Assembly: GCA_007132365.1 (NCBI GenBank)
Contig: SLOS01000247.1
Coordinates: 1-11,595, forward strand
Source of the DNA: Bacteroidales bacterium
GTDB taxonomy: Bacteria > Bacteroidota > Bacteroidia > Bacteroidales > PUMT01
Length of the DNA stretch: 11,595 bases
Direction: 5' to 3'
The notes beneath the pieces were generated by a model. That model ran no database searches. It saw only the letters and a list, made by a program, of their open reading frames with translations, and had not been told where the DNA came from. A program made the translations under genes and the position numbers. Every line of letters begins with the position of its first letter. Within the stretch, counting starts at the first letter, position 1. Of this stretch, positions 1-7,289 are shown piece after piece.

Positions 1-371
1 GCTTTATTCCCGGAGACACTTTTATTCAACTCTTTAAACAAAACAGAGAATTCTCCATGGATCTCATGCAGCTGGCCTGCAAGGAGCTTGGCGAAGCAAA
101 TGCATATATTACCGATATTGCCCAGAAAACTGTAAGGGAAAGACTTGCAGAAGTACTTATTCTTCTCAAAGATAATTTCAATCTTGATAACGAACAGTTT
201 CTTCAGATAACCCTTACCCGTGAAGAACTTGCAAATATTGTCGGCACAGCCACCGAATCGGTAATCCGTCTATTATCGGAATTCAAATCAGACAGATTAA
301 TCGAGCTGCATGGAAGGAGAATAAAGCTTCTTGATATACAGGGCCTTAAAAAGGCAGGAAATATCTTCTAA
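1..371 (+). CDS. Crp/Fnr family transcriptional regulator, C-terminal part (5' end outside the window)
   Basis: The reading frame is open from base 3, well before the first ATG at 57, so this is the end of a longer gene cut by the window edge, not a 104-residue protein. The visible 122 residues begin with FIPGDTF, the end of the cyclic-nucleotide-like beta-roll. The long dimerisation helix follows (MDLMQLACKELGEANAYI), then a Crp-type winged helix-turn-helix with TREELANIVGTATESVIRLL as the recognition segment. Proteins of this family bind DNA as dimers and respond to a small ligand, an iron-sulphur cluster or redox state. The sensing domain is mostly missing here, so the signal cannot be named, and no cysteine cluster can be judged. 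The gene converges on the small minus-strand gene at 393-563, with only 21 bp between the stop codons. Family assignment is firm; the specific regulator is unknown. Confidence 0.9.
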   Translation, partial: FIPGDTFIQLFKQNREFSMDLMQLACKELGEANAYITDIAQKTVRERLAEVLILLKDNFNLDNEQFLQITLTREELANIVGTATESVIRLLSEFKSDRLIELHGRRIKLLDIQGLKKAGNIF

Positions 372-392
372 ATAAGATCCCGCAATTTTTTG

Positions 393-563
393 CTACAATA
401 ATTTCTTATTAACTGCAACATGAACAAATAATCCAGCCAGTATAAGTACACCACTAATCAATAACATGTTGTTATTGGTGGTATTCCGAAATAATGCAAA
501 TACAAGCAAGGCAATAGCGATAATAAATATCAGTAACCCTAAATTCTGAATTATCTGTTTCAT
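393..563 (-). CDS. Small two-helix membrane protein, 56 aa, function unknown
   Basis: Reading the minus strand from the ATG at 563 gives 56 codons and a TAG stop. The product starts MKQIIQNLG and has a first hydrophobic segment at about residues 8-25 (rich in L, I, F, V, A). A short polar turn RNTTNNN at 26-32 follows, then a second hydrophobic segment at about 33-51 (LLISGVLILAGLFVHVAV) and a basic tail NKKLL. This is a clean alpha-helical hairpin of the inner membrane with no signal peptidase site. Short proteins of this shape starting MKQIIQNLG-like recur in Bacteroidales genomes as far as I recall, always without a known role. It stands alone: ruvB lies upstream on the same strand across a 267-bp gap, and the Crp/Fnr gene converges from the other side. 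A weak promoter-like pair (TTTG at 623-626 and TAAATTG at 594-600, minus strand) lies upstream with imperfect spacing. That it is a real gene rests on its composition and uninterrupted frame. Confidence 0.65.
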   Translation of the reverse strand: MKQIIQNLGLLIFIIAIALLVFALFRNTTNNNMLLISGVLILAGLFVHVAVNKKLL

Positions 564-830
564 CTGTATAGGTATAATTAGTAATTTGTTTTACAATTTA
601 TTATTCAGGATATTCAGTTATTCAAACCCGTGGAACGCCCATGTTTTATTGACCTTCGGTCGAACTCACATGCAGAATGTTGCTTATTTAGCAATACTTT
701 CCAGATGTGACTTTCATGTCTTTTTGAGTTATACGGTAACATGGGGATTCATAATTAGTAATTAAATTAATTGAGGCCAAAATTAAATAATAATTTTTAA
801 AAAGCTTTACCTGAGGCTTGATTATTTCAT
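564..830. other. Intergenic gap between ruvB and the small membrane gene, with short inverted repeats
   Basis: No coding frame is convincing here. Three small structures are visible. GACC-TTC-GGTC at 651-661 is a 4-bp stem. A nested inverted repeat at 666-710 is listed separately. An AAGC/GCTT pair at 802-819 lies just beyond the ruvB stop and is followed, on the minus strand, by a short run of T; it could be a weak ruvB terminator, but a 4-bp stem with a 10-base loop is poor. The left end (564-630) should hold the promoter of the small membrane gene. Confidence 0.5.
666..710. repeat. Nested imperfect inverted repeat (candidate RNA stem-loop)
   Basis: The outer arms are TCACAT (666-671) and ATGTGA (705-710). 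The inner arms are TTGCT (680-684) and AGCAA (690-694) around a TATTT loop, and the inner stem can be lengthened by a G-T wobble and a T-A pair. The internal bulges on the two sides are unequal. There is no T-run after it on either strand, so a standard terminator is unlikely. It could be a processed RNA structure between two minus-strand genes, or chance. Confidence 0.35.
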
Positions 831-1853
831 TTAAAATAGAAGGTTCTGGCCTTCCCTCATATCCCTTCCAAGGTGTTTATAACCCAGCCGGGTTATCTCT
901 CTTCCCCTGGGTGTTCTTTTTATGTATCCCTCTTTTATGAGGAAAGGCTCATATACCTCTTCAATAGTTCCTGCATCCTCCCCTATGGAAGTAGCAATTG
1001 TTGATATGCCTACTGGACCTCCGTTGAACTTTTCTATAATTGTAAGCAATATTCTGTTATCCATTTCATCCAGGCCATTCTTGTCTATATTCAATGCTTC
1101 CAGTGAATATTTTGCTATTTTCATGTCAATTCCACCGTGCCCCTTGACCTGGGCAAAATCCCTTACCCTTCTTAATAAAGCATTTGCAATTCTTGGAGTC
1201 CCGCGGCTCCTTCCTGCAATTTCAACGGATGCTTCTTCTGTTATTGTTATATCAAGGATGTTTGCAGATCTTTTAATTATATGATCCAGCACAACCGAAT
1301 CATAATATTCCAGATGCGAATTTATTCCAAACCTGGATCTCAGGGGACTTGTAAGGAGACCTGATCTTGTTGTGGCGCCTATTAAAGTAAAAGGATTTAA
1401 TTTCAACTGCACAGATCTCGCTCCCGGGCCTTTATCTATCATTATATCAATCTTATAATCCTCCATTGCAGAATACAGATACTCCTCAACAACAGAGCTT
1501 AATCTGTGTATTTCGTCAATGAAAAGGACATCCATTTCATCAAGACCCGTAAGCAGCCCGGCAAGGTCACCAGGTTTATCAAGTACAGGTCCGGACGTAA
1601 TTTTAATATTGACTCCCATTTCATATGCAATAATATTTGCCAGCGTTGTTTTCCCCAGTCCCGGCGGCCCGTGGAGTAAAACATGATCAAGCGCTTCCTC
1701 ACGCATCCTGGCAGCTTTTACAAAAACCTTAAGATTTTCCACTGTTTTAAACTGCCCCCTGAAATCATCAAACAATACCGGCCTCAGTTTCTGCTCTACT
1801 TCCCTATCCTGGTTGTCAACAGGTTCATTTCTTATGTCAAATTCATTTTCCAT
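831..1853 (-). CDS. ruvB: Holliday junction branch migration helicase RuvB
   Basis: RuvB is the AAA+ motor that, as two hexameric rings flanking a RuvA-bound four-way junction, drives branch migration in recombinational repair. The 340-residue length matches the family. Motifs in order: Walker [10 protein letters not shown] (62-70), Walker B FIDEIH (111-116), sensor 1 GATTRSG (159-165), the arginine-finger region SPLRSRFG (169-176), sensor 2 [15 protein letters not shown] (215-229), and the C-terminal winged helix ending [17 protein letters not shown]. The ATG at 1853 is the only reasonable start, because the conserved core begins at about residue 22 and no other ATG lies before it. ruvA and ruvC are not adjacent, which is common in this phylum. 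Upstream is a long AT-rich gap shared with the divergent rpiB. All catalytic motifs are intact. Confidence 0.97.
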   Translation of the reverse strand: MENEFDIRNEPVDNQDREVEQKLRPVLFDDFRGQFKTVENLKVFVKAARMREEALDHVLLHGPPGLGKTTLANIIAYEMGVNIKITSGPVLDKPGDLAGLLTGLDEMDVLFIDEIHRLSSVVEEYLYSAMEDYKIDIMIDKGPGARSVQLKLNPFTLIGATTRSGLLTSPLRSRFGINSHLEYYDSVVLDHIIKRSANILDITITEEASVEIAGRSRGTPRIANALLRRVRDFAQVKGHGGIDMKIAKYSLEALNIDKNGLDEMDNRILLTIIEKFNGGPVGISTIATSIGEDAGTIEEVYEPFLIKEGYIKRTPRGREITRLGYKHLGRDMREGQNLLF

Positions 1854-2087
1854 ATACTCTGCAAATCTAATCTATTTTTACTGTATGTTTGAATTTAACA
1901 ACCCACCTTATTTATTAACAGAATATATACTTATATTTTAAATTTATATTTTATTAATGATACTATATATATCATGTTAGTAGTGTTAGCAAGTTTTCTA
2001 TAATAAAAAGCTGACAGGATATTAAATTTAATTTAAAACATATTTAACTGAAGTCTTTATATATATAATTGTTATTTAAGTAATTAG

Positions 2088-2103
2088 TTGTTAATATTAA
2101 CAA
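2088..2103. repeat. Perfect 16-bp palindrome, possible operator
   Basis: TTGTTAATATTAACAA reads identically on both strands and does not extend beyond 16 bp. It sits mid-way in the divergent ruvB/rpiB gap, about 235 bp from the ruvB start and 245 bp from the rpiB start. Its symmetry suits binding of a dimeric regulator. In such AT-rich DNA palindromes arise by chance more easily, so function is only a suggestion. Confidence 0.4.
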
Positions 2104-2298
2104 ATTTAATAAATGTGAAAAAGATGAGTGTTAATTTAATTTACATATTTGAATGTTTAAAATAAGTTGATTTTTTACCTGTTATTAATTACAAAAATAT
2201 TTTTATAACTTGAATTTTTTTTTATACAGAATAATATTTTAACGTCAGTTTTAATTTCATAAATTTTTTTAAGCTGATTTATTAATAGTATATGTTAA

Positions 2299-2330
2299 TT
2301 TTGTCAGCAGTGGCTATTTTATAAATATTG
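2299..2330 (+). promoter_or_regulatory. Weak candidate promoter for rpiB
   Basis: TTTTG at 2299-2303 could serve as the -33 element and TAAATATTG at 2322-2330 as an imperfect -7 element of the Bacteroidota primary sigma factor. The 18-bp spacing is slightly short. It would start transcription only about ten bases before the rpiB ATG at 2348, an unusually short leader. Another start site further upstream in the gap is quite possible. Confidence 0.25.
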
Positions 2331-2347
2331 GAAACAAAATTAAAATA

Positions 2348-2803
2348 ATGCATAAAAACGTTAAGATTGCTATAGGTTCCGACCATGCGGGTTTTCATAT
2401 TAAAAAGTCTGTTATAGAATATTTCAATAATAAAGAGGGATACGAAATAAAAGATTTTGGAACTTACTCTGACAAAATATCTGATTATCCTGATTACGCT
2501 CATGCCGTTGCAGATGAAGTTGAAAAAGGAAATCACAAATTCGGTATTGTTATTTGCGGTAGTGGAAACGGTGTGAATATGACAGCTAATAAGCATCAGG
2601 GAATAAGATCAGCTCTATGCTGGAACAGAGAGGTAGCCGGTATTGTCAGAAAACATAATGATGCAAACATATGCGCCCTTCCCGGGCGGTTTGTTAGCGG
2701 GACTGAGGCAATTGAAATTGTAGAAGAATTTATGAATACAGGTTTTGAAGGAGGGCGACATCTGATCAGGGTTAATAAAATCAATCCGCTGGTAAACCGT
2801 TAG
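2348..2803 (+). CDS. rpiB: Ribose-5-phosphate isomerase B
   Basis: The enzyme interconverts ribose 5-phosphate and ribulose 5-phosphate in the cytoplasmic non-oxidative pentose phosphate pathway. The 151 residues cover the whole RpiB/LacA-LacB fold. Visible landmarks are GSDHAGF (10-16, with the D-H pair that contacts the sugar), the catalytic cysteine C70 in ICGSGNG, ANKHQGIRSAL (80-90), KHNDANI with H103 (102-108), and the phosphate-binding EGGRH (134-138). C70 and the GSGNG anion hole mark it as RpiB and not the unrelated RpiA. LacA/LacB (galactose-6-phosphate isomerase) is the other possibility in the superfamily but occurs as a gene pair; this is a single copy. The ATG at 2348 places GSDHAGF at the normal distance from the N-terminus. 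hemW follows after 92 bp on the same strand with no clear terminator between them. Confidence 0.95.
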   Translation: MHKNVKIAIGSDHAGFHIKKSVIEYFNNKEGYEIKDFGTYSDKISDYPDYAHAVADEVEKGNHKFGIVICGSGNGVNMTANKHQGIRSALCWNREVAGIVRKHNDANICALPGRFVSGTEAIEIVEEFMNTGFEGGRHLIRVNKINPLVNR

Positions 2804-2895
2804 ACCTGCAAGCTTATCAAAATACCCTGAAGTACAAAAAGCAAGAATCAAATCATTCTGCTATAAACAAAGAGATTTCTTTATAATTAAAGAGA

Positions 2896-4035
2896 ATGGC
2901 AGGTATTTACATTCATGTTCCATGGTGCAGGAAAGTTTGCATCTATTGTGATTTTCATTTTTCTGTTTCCATGAGGAATAAATCCAGGCTGATTGAATGC
3001 ATGCTGGATGAAATCGAATTACAAAGGGGCTATTTAAATGGAGCAACAATAAATTCTGTGTATTTTGGGGGAGGCACACCGTCAGTCCTTAATCCGGATG
3101 AACTGCACGCTATTCTGGTTAAAATCTGCTCCCGGTTCAATTTATCCGCTAATGCTGAAATATCACTGGAAGCAAATCCCGATGATCTTTCGCTTCCATA
3201 CCTCAGAGATCTGTATGATCTTGGCATCAACAGGCTCAGCATTGGAGTTCAGTCCTTTTTTGATAATGACCTGACCTGGATGAACAGAAGGCATAACAGG
3301 GATCAGTCGGTTAATTCTGTTGAAATAAGCAAAAAAGCCGGATTTAAAAATATAAGCATAGATCTGATATATGGCATACCAGGCATGAAACCGGGAAAAT
3401 GGAAAGAAAACCTTGAAATTGCCTTTAATAATAAAATTAACCACTTATCTGCCTATCATCTCACACTTGAAAAAAAAACCGTTTATTTTCACAAGGTTTC
3501 TAAAGGCCTGATGGAGGTGCCGGATGAAACAGCAGGTCTGCAGCAGTATGAAATTCTTATGGATATTGCGGAAAGAGAAGGTTTTATGCATTATGAAATT
3601 TCAAACTTCTGTTTACCTGGCTGGTTTTCTGTGCATAACACATCATACTGGCTGCAAAAACATTATCTTGGAATCGGGCCGTCTGCAAATTCTTTCAATG
3701 GCCGTTCAAGACAATGGAATATAAGGAACAACAGCCTGTATATAAAAAAAATAGAGGAGGGGATAATACCCTGCGAGTCTGAAGATCTGGATCTGATTAA
3801 AAGTTACAACGAGTATGTCCTTACATCGCTCAGGACAATGTGGGGTACTGATTTGAAGGTGATCAAAAATAATTTTGGCGACGAGCTATCGGATCACTTC
3901 AACAGAGAGTCGCGGACATTTCTGGAACAGGGAAAACTTGAGCAATTGGGCAGCAGGGTGGTGCTGGGGCGGACCGGAAAATTTTTTGCCGACGGAATTA
4001 TTTCGCAGCTTTTTTGGACAGGCAATGGATTTTAG
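2896..4035 (+). CDS. hemW: Radical SAM haem chaperone HemW
   Basis: HemW proteins bind haem and a 4Fe-4S cluster with S-adenosylmethionine and pass haem to target proteins such as respiratory enzymes. They are often mislabelled as oxygen-independent coproporphyrinogen III oxidase (HemN). The cluster motif lies almost at the N-terminus: C11, C15 and C18 in WCRKVCIYCDF, i.e. CxxxCxxC. The SAM-domain motifs follow: YFGGGTPS (56-63), SLEANPDD (90-97), RLSIGVQSF (113-121) and SIDLIYGIPG (154-163). The HemW-like HNTSYW (247-252) and YLGIGPSANSF (257-267) and a C-terminal HemN-type domain complete it. The short N-terminus before the first cysteine and the 379-residue length fit HemW rather than true HemN, which is longer and has an extra cysteine beside the cluster motif (CxxxCxxCxC); here residue 20 is F. 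Probably cotranscribed with rpiB. It converges with the lipoprotein gene at 4099 across 63 bp. Confidence 0.92.
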   Translation: MAGIYIHVPWCRKVCIYCDFHFSVSMRNKSRLIECMLDEIELQRGYLNGATINSVYFGGGTPSVLNPDELHAILVKICSRFNLSANAEISLEANPDDLSLPYLRDLYDLGINRLSIGVQSFFDNDLTWMNRRHNRDQSVNSVEISKKAGFKNISIDLIYGIPGMKPGKWKENLEIAFNNKINHLSAYHLTLEKKTVYFHKVSKGLMEVPDETAGLQQYEILMDIAEREGFMHYEISNFCLPGWFSVHNTSYWLQKHYLGIGPSANSFNGRSRQWNIRNNSLYIKKIEEGIIPCESEDLDLIKSYNEYVLTSLRTMWGTDLKVIKNNFGDELSDHFNRESRTFLEQGKLEQLGSRVVLGRTGKFFADGIISQLFWTGNGF

Positions 4036-4098
4036 AGAGTTTTTTTACCAGTTGGTAACGCAAAAAGGAGGCCGCAAGTGTGTGCCTGTCCACATCAA

Positions 4099-5028
4099 CT
4101 AGTAAATCATATCATTGCGGATCAGAGTCACAAGGCTGGCAATTTCAGCTATCTTATTTTGCGTATATACAAATGTTGGCCGGGCCGATCCTATTGTCTT
4201 GTTTGTAGTGTCAATTATCAGGTCATCCTGTTCAAACAGGATGTCCACGGAATCAAAATACAGTTTTAACTGCTTGAGCATCAAGACATATTTTGCAATG
4301 AATTCATCATTCTGGTAATTGGAAAGCAGGGCAATAAGACGGTCGAGCGAGTATTTCTGTGTCAGTATCTGTTCTTCCAGGGTCCTGTCAGGATTATCAA
4401 TGTCGTAAAAGCTGCAGGCAATGTATAAAGCCTCAATCCATCCCCCGGCGAGTATAAGAGATGCGGCGCCGGCACGGTCACTTTCCTTTAGCTGCCTGTC
4501 GGCAGAGATATAAATATCACTGGCTATATCAAACAGCGAATCAGGATGATAAACTGATCTATCCCTGGTTTCTTCTGCCCGGGTCAAAATACTTTCGCCG
4601 ATACCCAGCCTGTCTGCAAGCCTGTAAATAGCAGACATATAGTTTATCGCCTCCTGGGTTTGGCCGAATAAATGGCAGTAACTCATATCAGCTCCGTATA
4701 TCCCCAGATTGACAGCATTTTTGTTGCTTGAACCGTATCTGAACTGATTTTCCAAAGGATTCAGTATGGCCGGGTCAAACACCAGGTCGATCTGATTGAA
4801 GAGCCTGTGAGCTTCCATTGGAGAATACAGATCGTAGAATATTTCCCTGACCTCCAGAATCTCGGCATACTCCTGCTCAAAATGATAGTCCTCTCCTGAA
4901 AAAGCTGTCTCTTCCTGTGGTTGTCGGCAGGAAACGGAAATTATCAAAAACAATATAAGCAGGAAACAGGGAGACTGTAGCCGGATAACTACCGGTTTAT
5001 TATTGCATATGGTTATTCTGAATAGCAT
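4099..5028 (-). CDS. Uncharacterised Bacteroidota helical lipoprotein
   Basis: The N-terminus has a hydrophobic stretch (about 20-32, CFLLILFLIISVSC) ending in a lipobox-like ISVSC with C34 as the likely lipidated residue. The protein should therefore be an envelope lipoprotein. The rest (35-309) is predicted by eye to be all helical, without transmembrane segments. Recognisable blocks are VNLGIYGADMSYC (106-118), EAINYMSAIYRLADRLGIG (126-144), LILAGGWIEALYIACSFY (191-208) and KYSLDRLIALLSNYQND (225-241). Similar NLG-YGAD, ADxLGI and GGWxEALY blocks recur in Bacteroidota lipoproteins that I recall only as hypothetical. No enzyme motif is visible and I assign no function. The ATG at 5028 is the only ATG before the lipobox; the n-region of about 19 residues is longer than usual. 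It follows dnaG on the same strand after 90 bp, so cotranscription is possible. Confidence 0.85.
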   Translation of the reverse strand: MLFRITICNNKPVVIRLQSPCFLLILFLIISVSCRQPQEETAFSGEDYHFEQEYAEILEVREIFYDLYSPMEAHRLFNQIDLVFDPAILNPLENQFRYGSSNKNAVNLGIYGADMSYCHLFGQTQEAINYMSAIYRLADRLGIGESILTRAEETRDRSVYHPDSLFDIASDIYISADRQLKESDRAGAASLILAGGWIEALYIACSFYDIDNPDRTLEEQILTQKYSLDRLIALLSNYQNDEFIAKYVLMLKQLKLYFDSVDILFEQDDLIIDTTNKTIGSARPTFVYTQNKIAEIASLVTLIRNDMIY

Positions 5029-5118
5029 ACTGATATCTCTGAGCAGTTATTTTACGGAGATAAAAATACAAAAATAAAATAACCCATCGTACCGGGCATC
5101 ATAAAAAAGGCAGGTGAA

Positions 5119-7053
5119 TCAGAAAACGATTCTGTTTCCCAGTTGCTTTGCAAGTTTTATATTTGTATTTTTCAATATCATATACCTTTGCTGAAGCAAT
5201 ACAGAATCATCATTTCCGGCCTCCCTGAGCTTTTCCTCTGTCTCTTTGAGCTCCTGTCTTACAAGAAAGCTTTTATAAGCCAGAATTGTTCCAGGAACAA
5301 GTTCTTTCAGCTTCTCTTCTTCAGTTTCAACATAGGCTTCCTTTCTCTTCCATATTCTGCTTATATCGTATGATGAGCTTAACATATCAGCAGCTATATG
5401 GCTTATAAGTGTGTCTGAATGGTTGGAATAGTTCTTTTCCGTAGGAACGATGTTTCGCGCAATAAGATGTTTGCATTCATTGATGATCGAATTGTAAACA
5501 GGATTGGAAAGTGCAAGTTCATCCCTTTCAAGCTCATTAATGATGAAATCGGATACCGTTACGGCATCTTCCCCGGTTTTCCCGTTAAAAGAAAACAACT
5601 CTTTTGCCCCGTGATTGATCAAAAGCCTGATTATTTCTCTTTCATGTATCTCTCGTTCATTCAGGGGATTAACTGCCGGTGAGGGCTGGGAGGAGGCTTT
5701 TTGAGATTTGAATCCACTGTCATTGAACCTGTAATTCAGCTTTTTTTCGGCACTCTTCCGCCTGATCTCATCCGATTCCCTGTACAGTACTTTTTCTTCA
5801 ATCTGCAGTATAACCGCACACTCTTTAATGTACACCATGCGGGTTATACGATCGGGAATTTTGGCAACTGACCTGACAATGTCGCTTATCATCATCGATT
5901 TTTTTACCGGATCACTTTTTGCCTCTTCACTTAAAAGCCGGGTTTTAAATAACACAAAATCAAGCTCATTTGTATTGATGTATTCAATTAGTTGCTCTGA
6001 ATTTGTTTTTTTTGCGAATGAGTCAGGATCTTCGCCTTGAGGGAAGGTAAGTATTTTAACGTTCATACCCTCTTCAAGAATAAGGTCAATGCCCCTGAGA
6101 GATGCTTTCAATCCCGCCTCATCGCCGTCAAATAATACAGTTATGTTTTTTGTAAACCTTTTTATGAGCCTTATCTGGTCTCCTGTAAGTGCTGTGCCTG
6201 AAGAAGCAACGACATTTTCAATGCCCGCCTGGTGCAGGGACAGGACATCGGTATAACCTTCTACAAGATAACATTTATCATTCCGGACAACAGAGTGCCT
6301 TGCGAAAAAAAGCCCGTACAGTAACCTGCTTTTATGATAGATTTCTGATTCTGGCGAATTAAGGTATTTGGCCGTGTTCTTGTCCTGCTTCAGCGTTCTG
6401 GCTCCGAAAGCGAGTACTTTCCCCGAAAGGGAGTGAATAGGAAAGATTATCCTTCCGTTGAACCTGTCAAATAAACTGTCTCCCTTTCGTATTGTAAGTC
6501 CCGTTTTTTCAAGATATTCAGTCTTGTATCCGTTTTTGACAGCCTCTTTTGTCAATGCATCCCATCCGGCGGGCGAGTAGCCGACCTGGAATTTGTCGAT
6601 TACCGGCCTGCGAAACCCCCTTTCTTTCATATATGCCATACCAACGGCCAGGCCCTCGTCGCTGTTGTTGAGGTTGCTGGTGTAAAATTTCTGGGCAAAA
6701 CCGGTTACAAGGAGCATGCTTTCCCGCTCGTCCTGCTTCTCTTTATCCTCATCGGAGGTTTCTTTCTCAATTATTTCAATTCCGTATTTCCGGGCGAGAT
6801 ATTTCAGGGCCTCTTTCCAGGAAATATGCTCATGCTCCATTACAAAATTTACGGCGTTGCCCCCCTTGCCGCAGCCAAAACATTTAAAGATCCCTTTTGA
6901 AGGAGAAACCGTGAAAGATGGTGTTTTTTCATTATGGAAGGGGCATAGCCCGATATAATTAACACCACGTTTTTTCAGGGTGATGAAATCCTGAACCACA
7001 TCTGTGATCTCAGCCGTATCAATTATTCTTTCAATGGTTGAAGGATCTATCAT
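5119..7053 (-). CDS. dnaG: DNA primase DnaG
   Basis: DnaG makes RNA primers for Okazaki fragments and leading-strand starts, working with the DnaB helicase at the fork. The 644 residues show the N-terminal CHC2 zinc ribbon with ligands C37, H40, C58 and C61 (CPFH then CFGC). The RNA-polymerase-like basic part includes MKERGFRRPVIDKFQVGYSP (142-161), FNGRIIFPI (198-206) and AFGART (215-220). The Toprim catalytic core has the metal-binding EGYTDV (265-270, E265) and DGDEAG (309-314, D309 and D311), then EDPDSF (341-346). The C-terminal part beyond about 400 is divergent and rich in charged residues. It should contain the DnaB-binding helical domain, starting near REIHEREIIRLLINHG. The ATG at 7053 is supported by the normal spacing to the zinc ribbon. 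The gene is divergent from the sirtuin gene and upstream of the lipoprotein gene. All catalytic residues are present. Confidence 0.97.
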   Translation of the reverse strand: MIDPSTIERIIDTAEITDVVQDFITLKKRGVNYIGLCPFHNEKTPSFTVSPSKGIFKCFGCGKGGNAVNFVMEHEHISWKEALKYLARKYGIEIIEKETSDEDKEKQDERESMLLVTGFAQKFYTSNLNNSDEGLAVGMAYMKERGFRRPVIDKFQVGYSPAGWDALTKEAVKNGYKTEYLEKTGLTIRKGDSLFDRFNGRIIFPIHSLSGKVLAFGARTLKQDKNTAKYLNSPESEIYHKSRLLYGLFFARHSVVRNDKCYLVEGYTDVLSLHQAGIENVVASSGTALTGDQIRLIKRFTKNITVLFDGDEAGLKASLRGIDLILEEGMNVKILTFPQGEDPDSFAKKTNSEQLIEYINTNELDFVLFKTRLLSEEAKSDPVKKSMMISDIVRSVAKIPDRITRMVYIKECAVILQIEEKVLYRESDEIRRKSAEKKLNYRFNDSGFKSQKASSQPSPAVNPLNEREIHEREIIRLLINHGAKELFSFNGKTGEDAVTVSDFIINELERDELALSNPVYNSIINECKHLIARNIVPTEKNYSNHSDTLISHIAADMLSSSYDISRIWKRKEAYVETEEEKLKELVPGTILAYKSFLVRQELKETEEKLREAGNDDSVLLQQRYMILKNTNIKLAKQLGNRIVF

Positions 7054-7227
7054 TTAATTGTATATGATTATGTTAATTCCTGACCAGGGAAGTTAGGTTA
7101 CGGGTACTAAGTTAACTAATATATATGTAAAATATGCATCTCTTAATATGCTTGTTATCAAAACCGGTCGCTGCCTGATAATGATTTGCAATGCCAACCT
7201 GGTGCTGCTAATTTGCAGTGTTGTGTT

Positions 7228-7248
7228 TTACCGGACCAGGACCGGTAA
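7228..7248. repeat. Inverted repeat TTACCGG-N7-CCGGTAA, candidate operator
   Basis: Two perfect 7-bp arms (7228-7234 and 7242-7248) surround ACCAGGA, and a GTT/AAC pair further out can extend the stem with bulges. It ends ten bases before the -33 element of the sirtuin promoter. A further TTACCG half-site lies at 7267-7272, inside that promoter's spacer. No T-run follows on either strand, so it is not a terminator. Its position suggests a protein-binding site controlling the sirtuin gene, dnaG or both. Confidence 0.4.
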
Positions 7249-7258
7249 CAACCGCGGA

Positions 7259-7289
7259 TTGCTTTTTTACCGTTAACTTGTTATATTTA
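7259..7289 (+). promoter_or_regulatory. Candidate promoter of the sirtuin gene (Bacteroidota type)
   Basis: TTG at 7259-7261 and TATATTTA at 7282-7289 are separated by exactly 20 bp. This fits the Bacteroidota primary-sigma pattern TTG-N19-21-TAnnTTTG with one mismatch at the last base. Transcription would begin near 7295, leaving a leader of roughly 20 bases before the ATG at 7314, with AAAGG directly in front of the start codon. Confidence 0.5.

Larger units (their letters stand above)
1854..2347. other. 494-bp very AT-rich divergent intergenic region between ruvB and rpiB
   Basis: No gene is supported here on either strand. Composition differs sharply from the flanking genes: for instance only 7 of the 60 bases at 1921-1980 are G or C. 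It contains a perfect 16-bp palindrome (2088-2103, listed separately) and a 6-bp inverted repeat ATGATA/TATCAT with a 7-base loop (1957-1975). It also has two loosely similar stretches, around 2025-2050 and 2130-2155, sharing ATTTAATTTA followed by CATATTT, and a run of nine T at about 2215-2223. It must contain the promoters for ruvB (leftward) and rpiB (rightward). It is longer than two promoters need, but I found no tRNA-like or GC-rich RNA gene in it. Confidence 0.6.

Noticed and set aside
57..59. ATG as the start of a 104-residue DNA-binding protein
   Set aside because: The upstream in-frame residues FIPGDTF belong to the Crp/Fnr sensor domain, so the gene begins outside the window.
666..710. 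TCACAT/ATGTGA arms as a Crp-type operator tied to the neighbouring Crp/Fnr gene
   Set aside because: The arms are 33 bases apart and in the opposite order to the TGTGA-N6-TCACA site, so a single dimer would not fit.
1862..1869. Exact TAnnTTTG (TAGATTTG, minus strand) just before ruvB as its promoter
   Set aside because: It ends nine bases before the ATG, implying an almost leaderless mRNA, and there is no TTG about 20 bp upstream of it. Likely chance in AT-rich DNA.
1884..1891. Exact TAnnTTTG (TATGTTTG, plus strand) as a promoter for rpiB
   Set aside because: No TTG lies at the right distance upstream, and it would give a leader of more than 450 bases.
1854..2347. Chromosomal origin or DnaA-box cluster in the AT-rich gap
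   Set aside because: I found no convincing TTATNCACA boxes, only a two-mismatch word near 1911, and the neighbours are not typical origin genes.
2896..4035. Oxygen-independent coproporphyrinogen III oxidase (HemN)
   Set aside because: The short N-terminus, the 379-residue length and the lack of a cysteine at residue 20 after CxxxCxxC fit HemW instead.
4045..4058. TTACC-AGTT-GGTAA hairpin between the convergent hemW and lipoprotein genes, flanked by T and A runs, as a bidirectional terminator
   Set aside because: The T run precedes the stem and the A run follows it on both strands, the reverse of what an intrinsic terminator needs; the stem is also only 5 bp.
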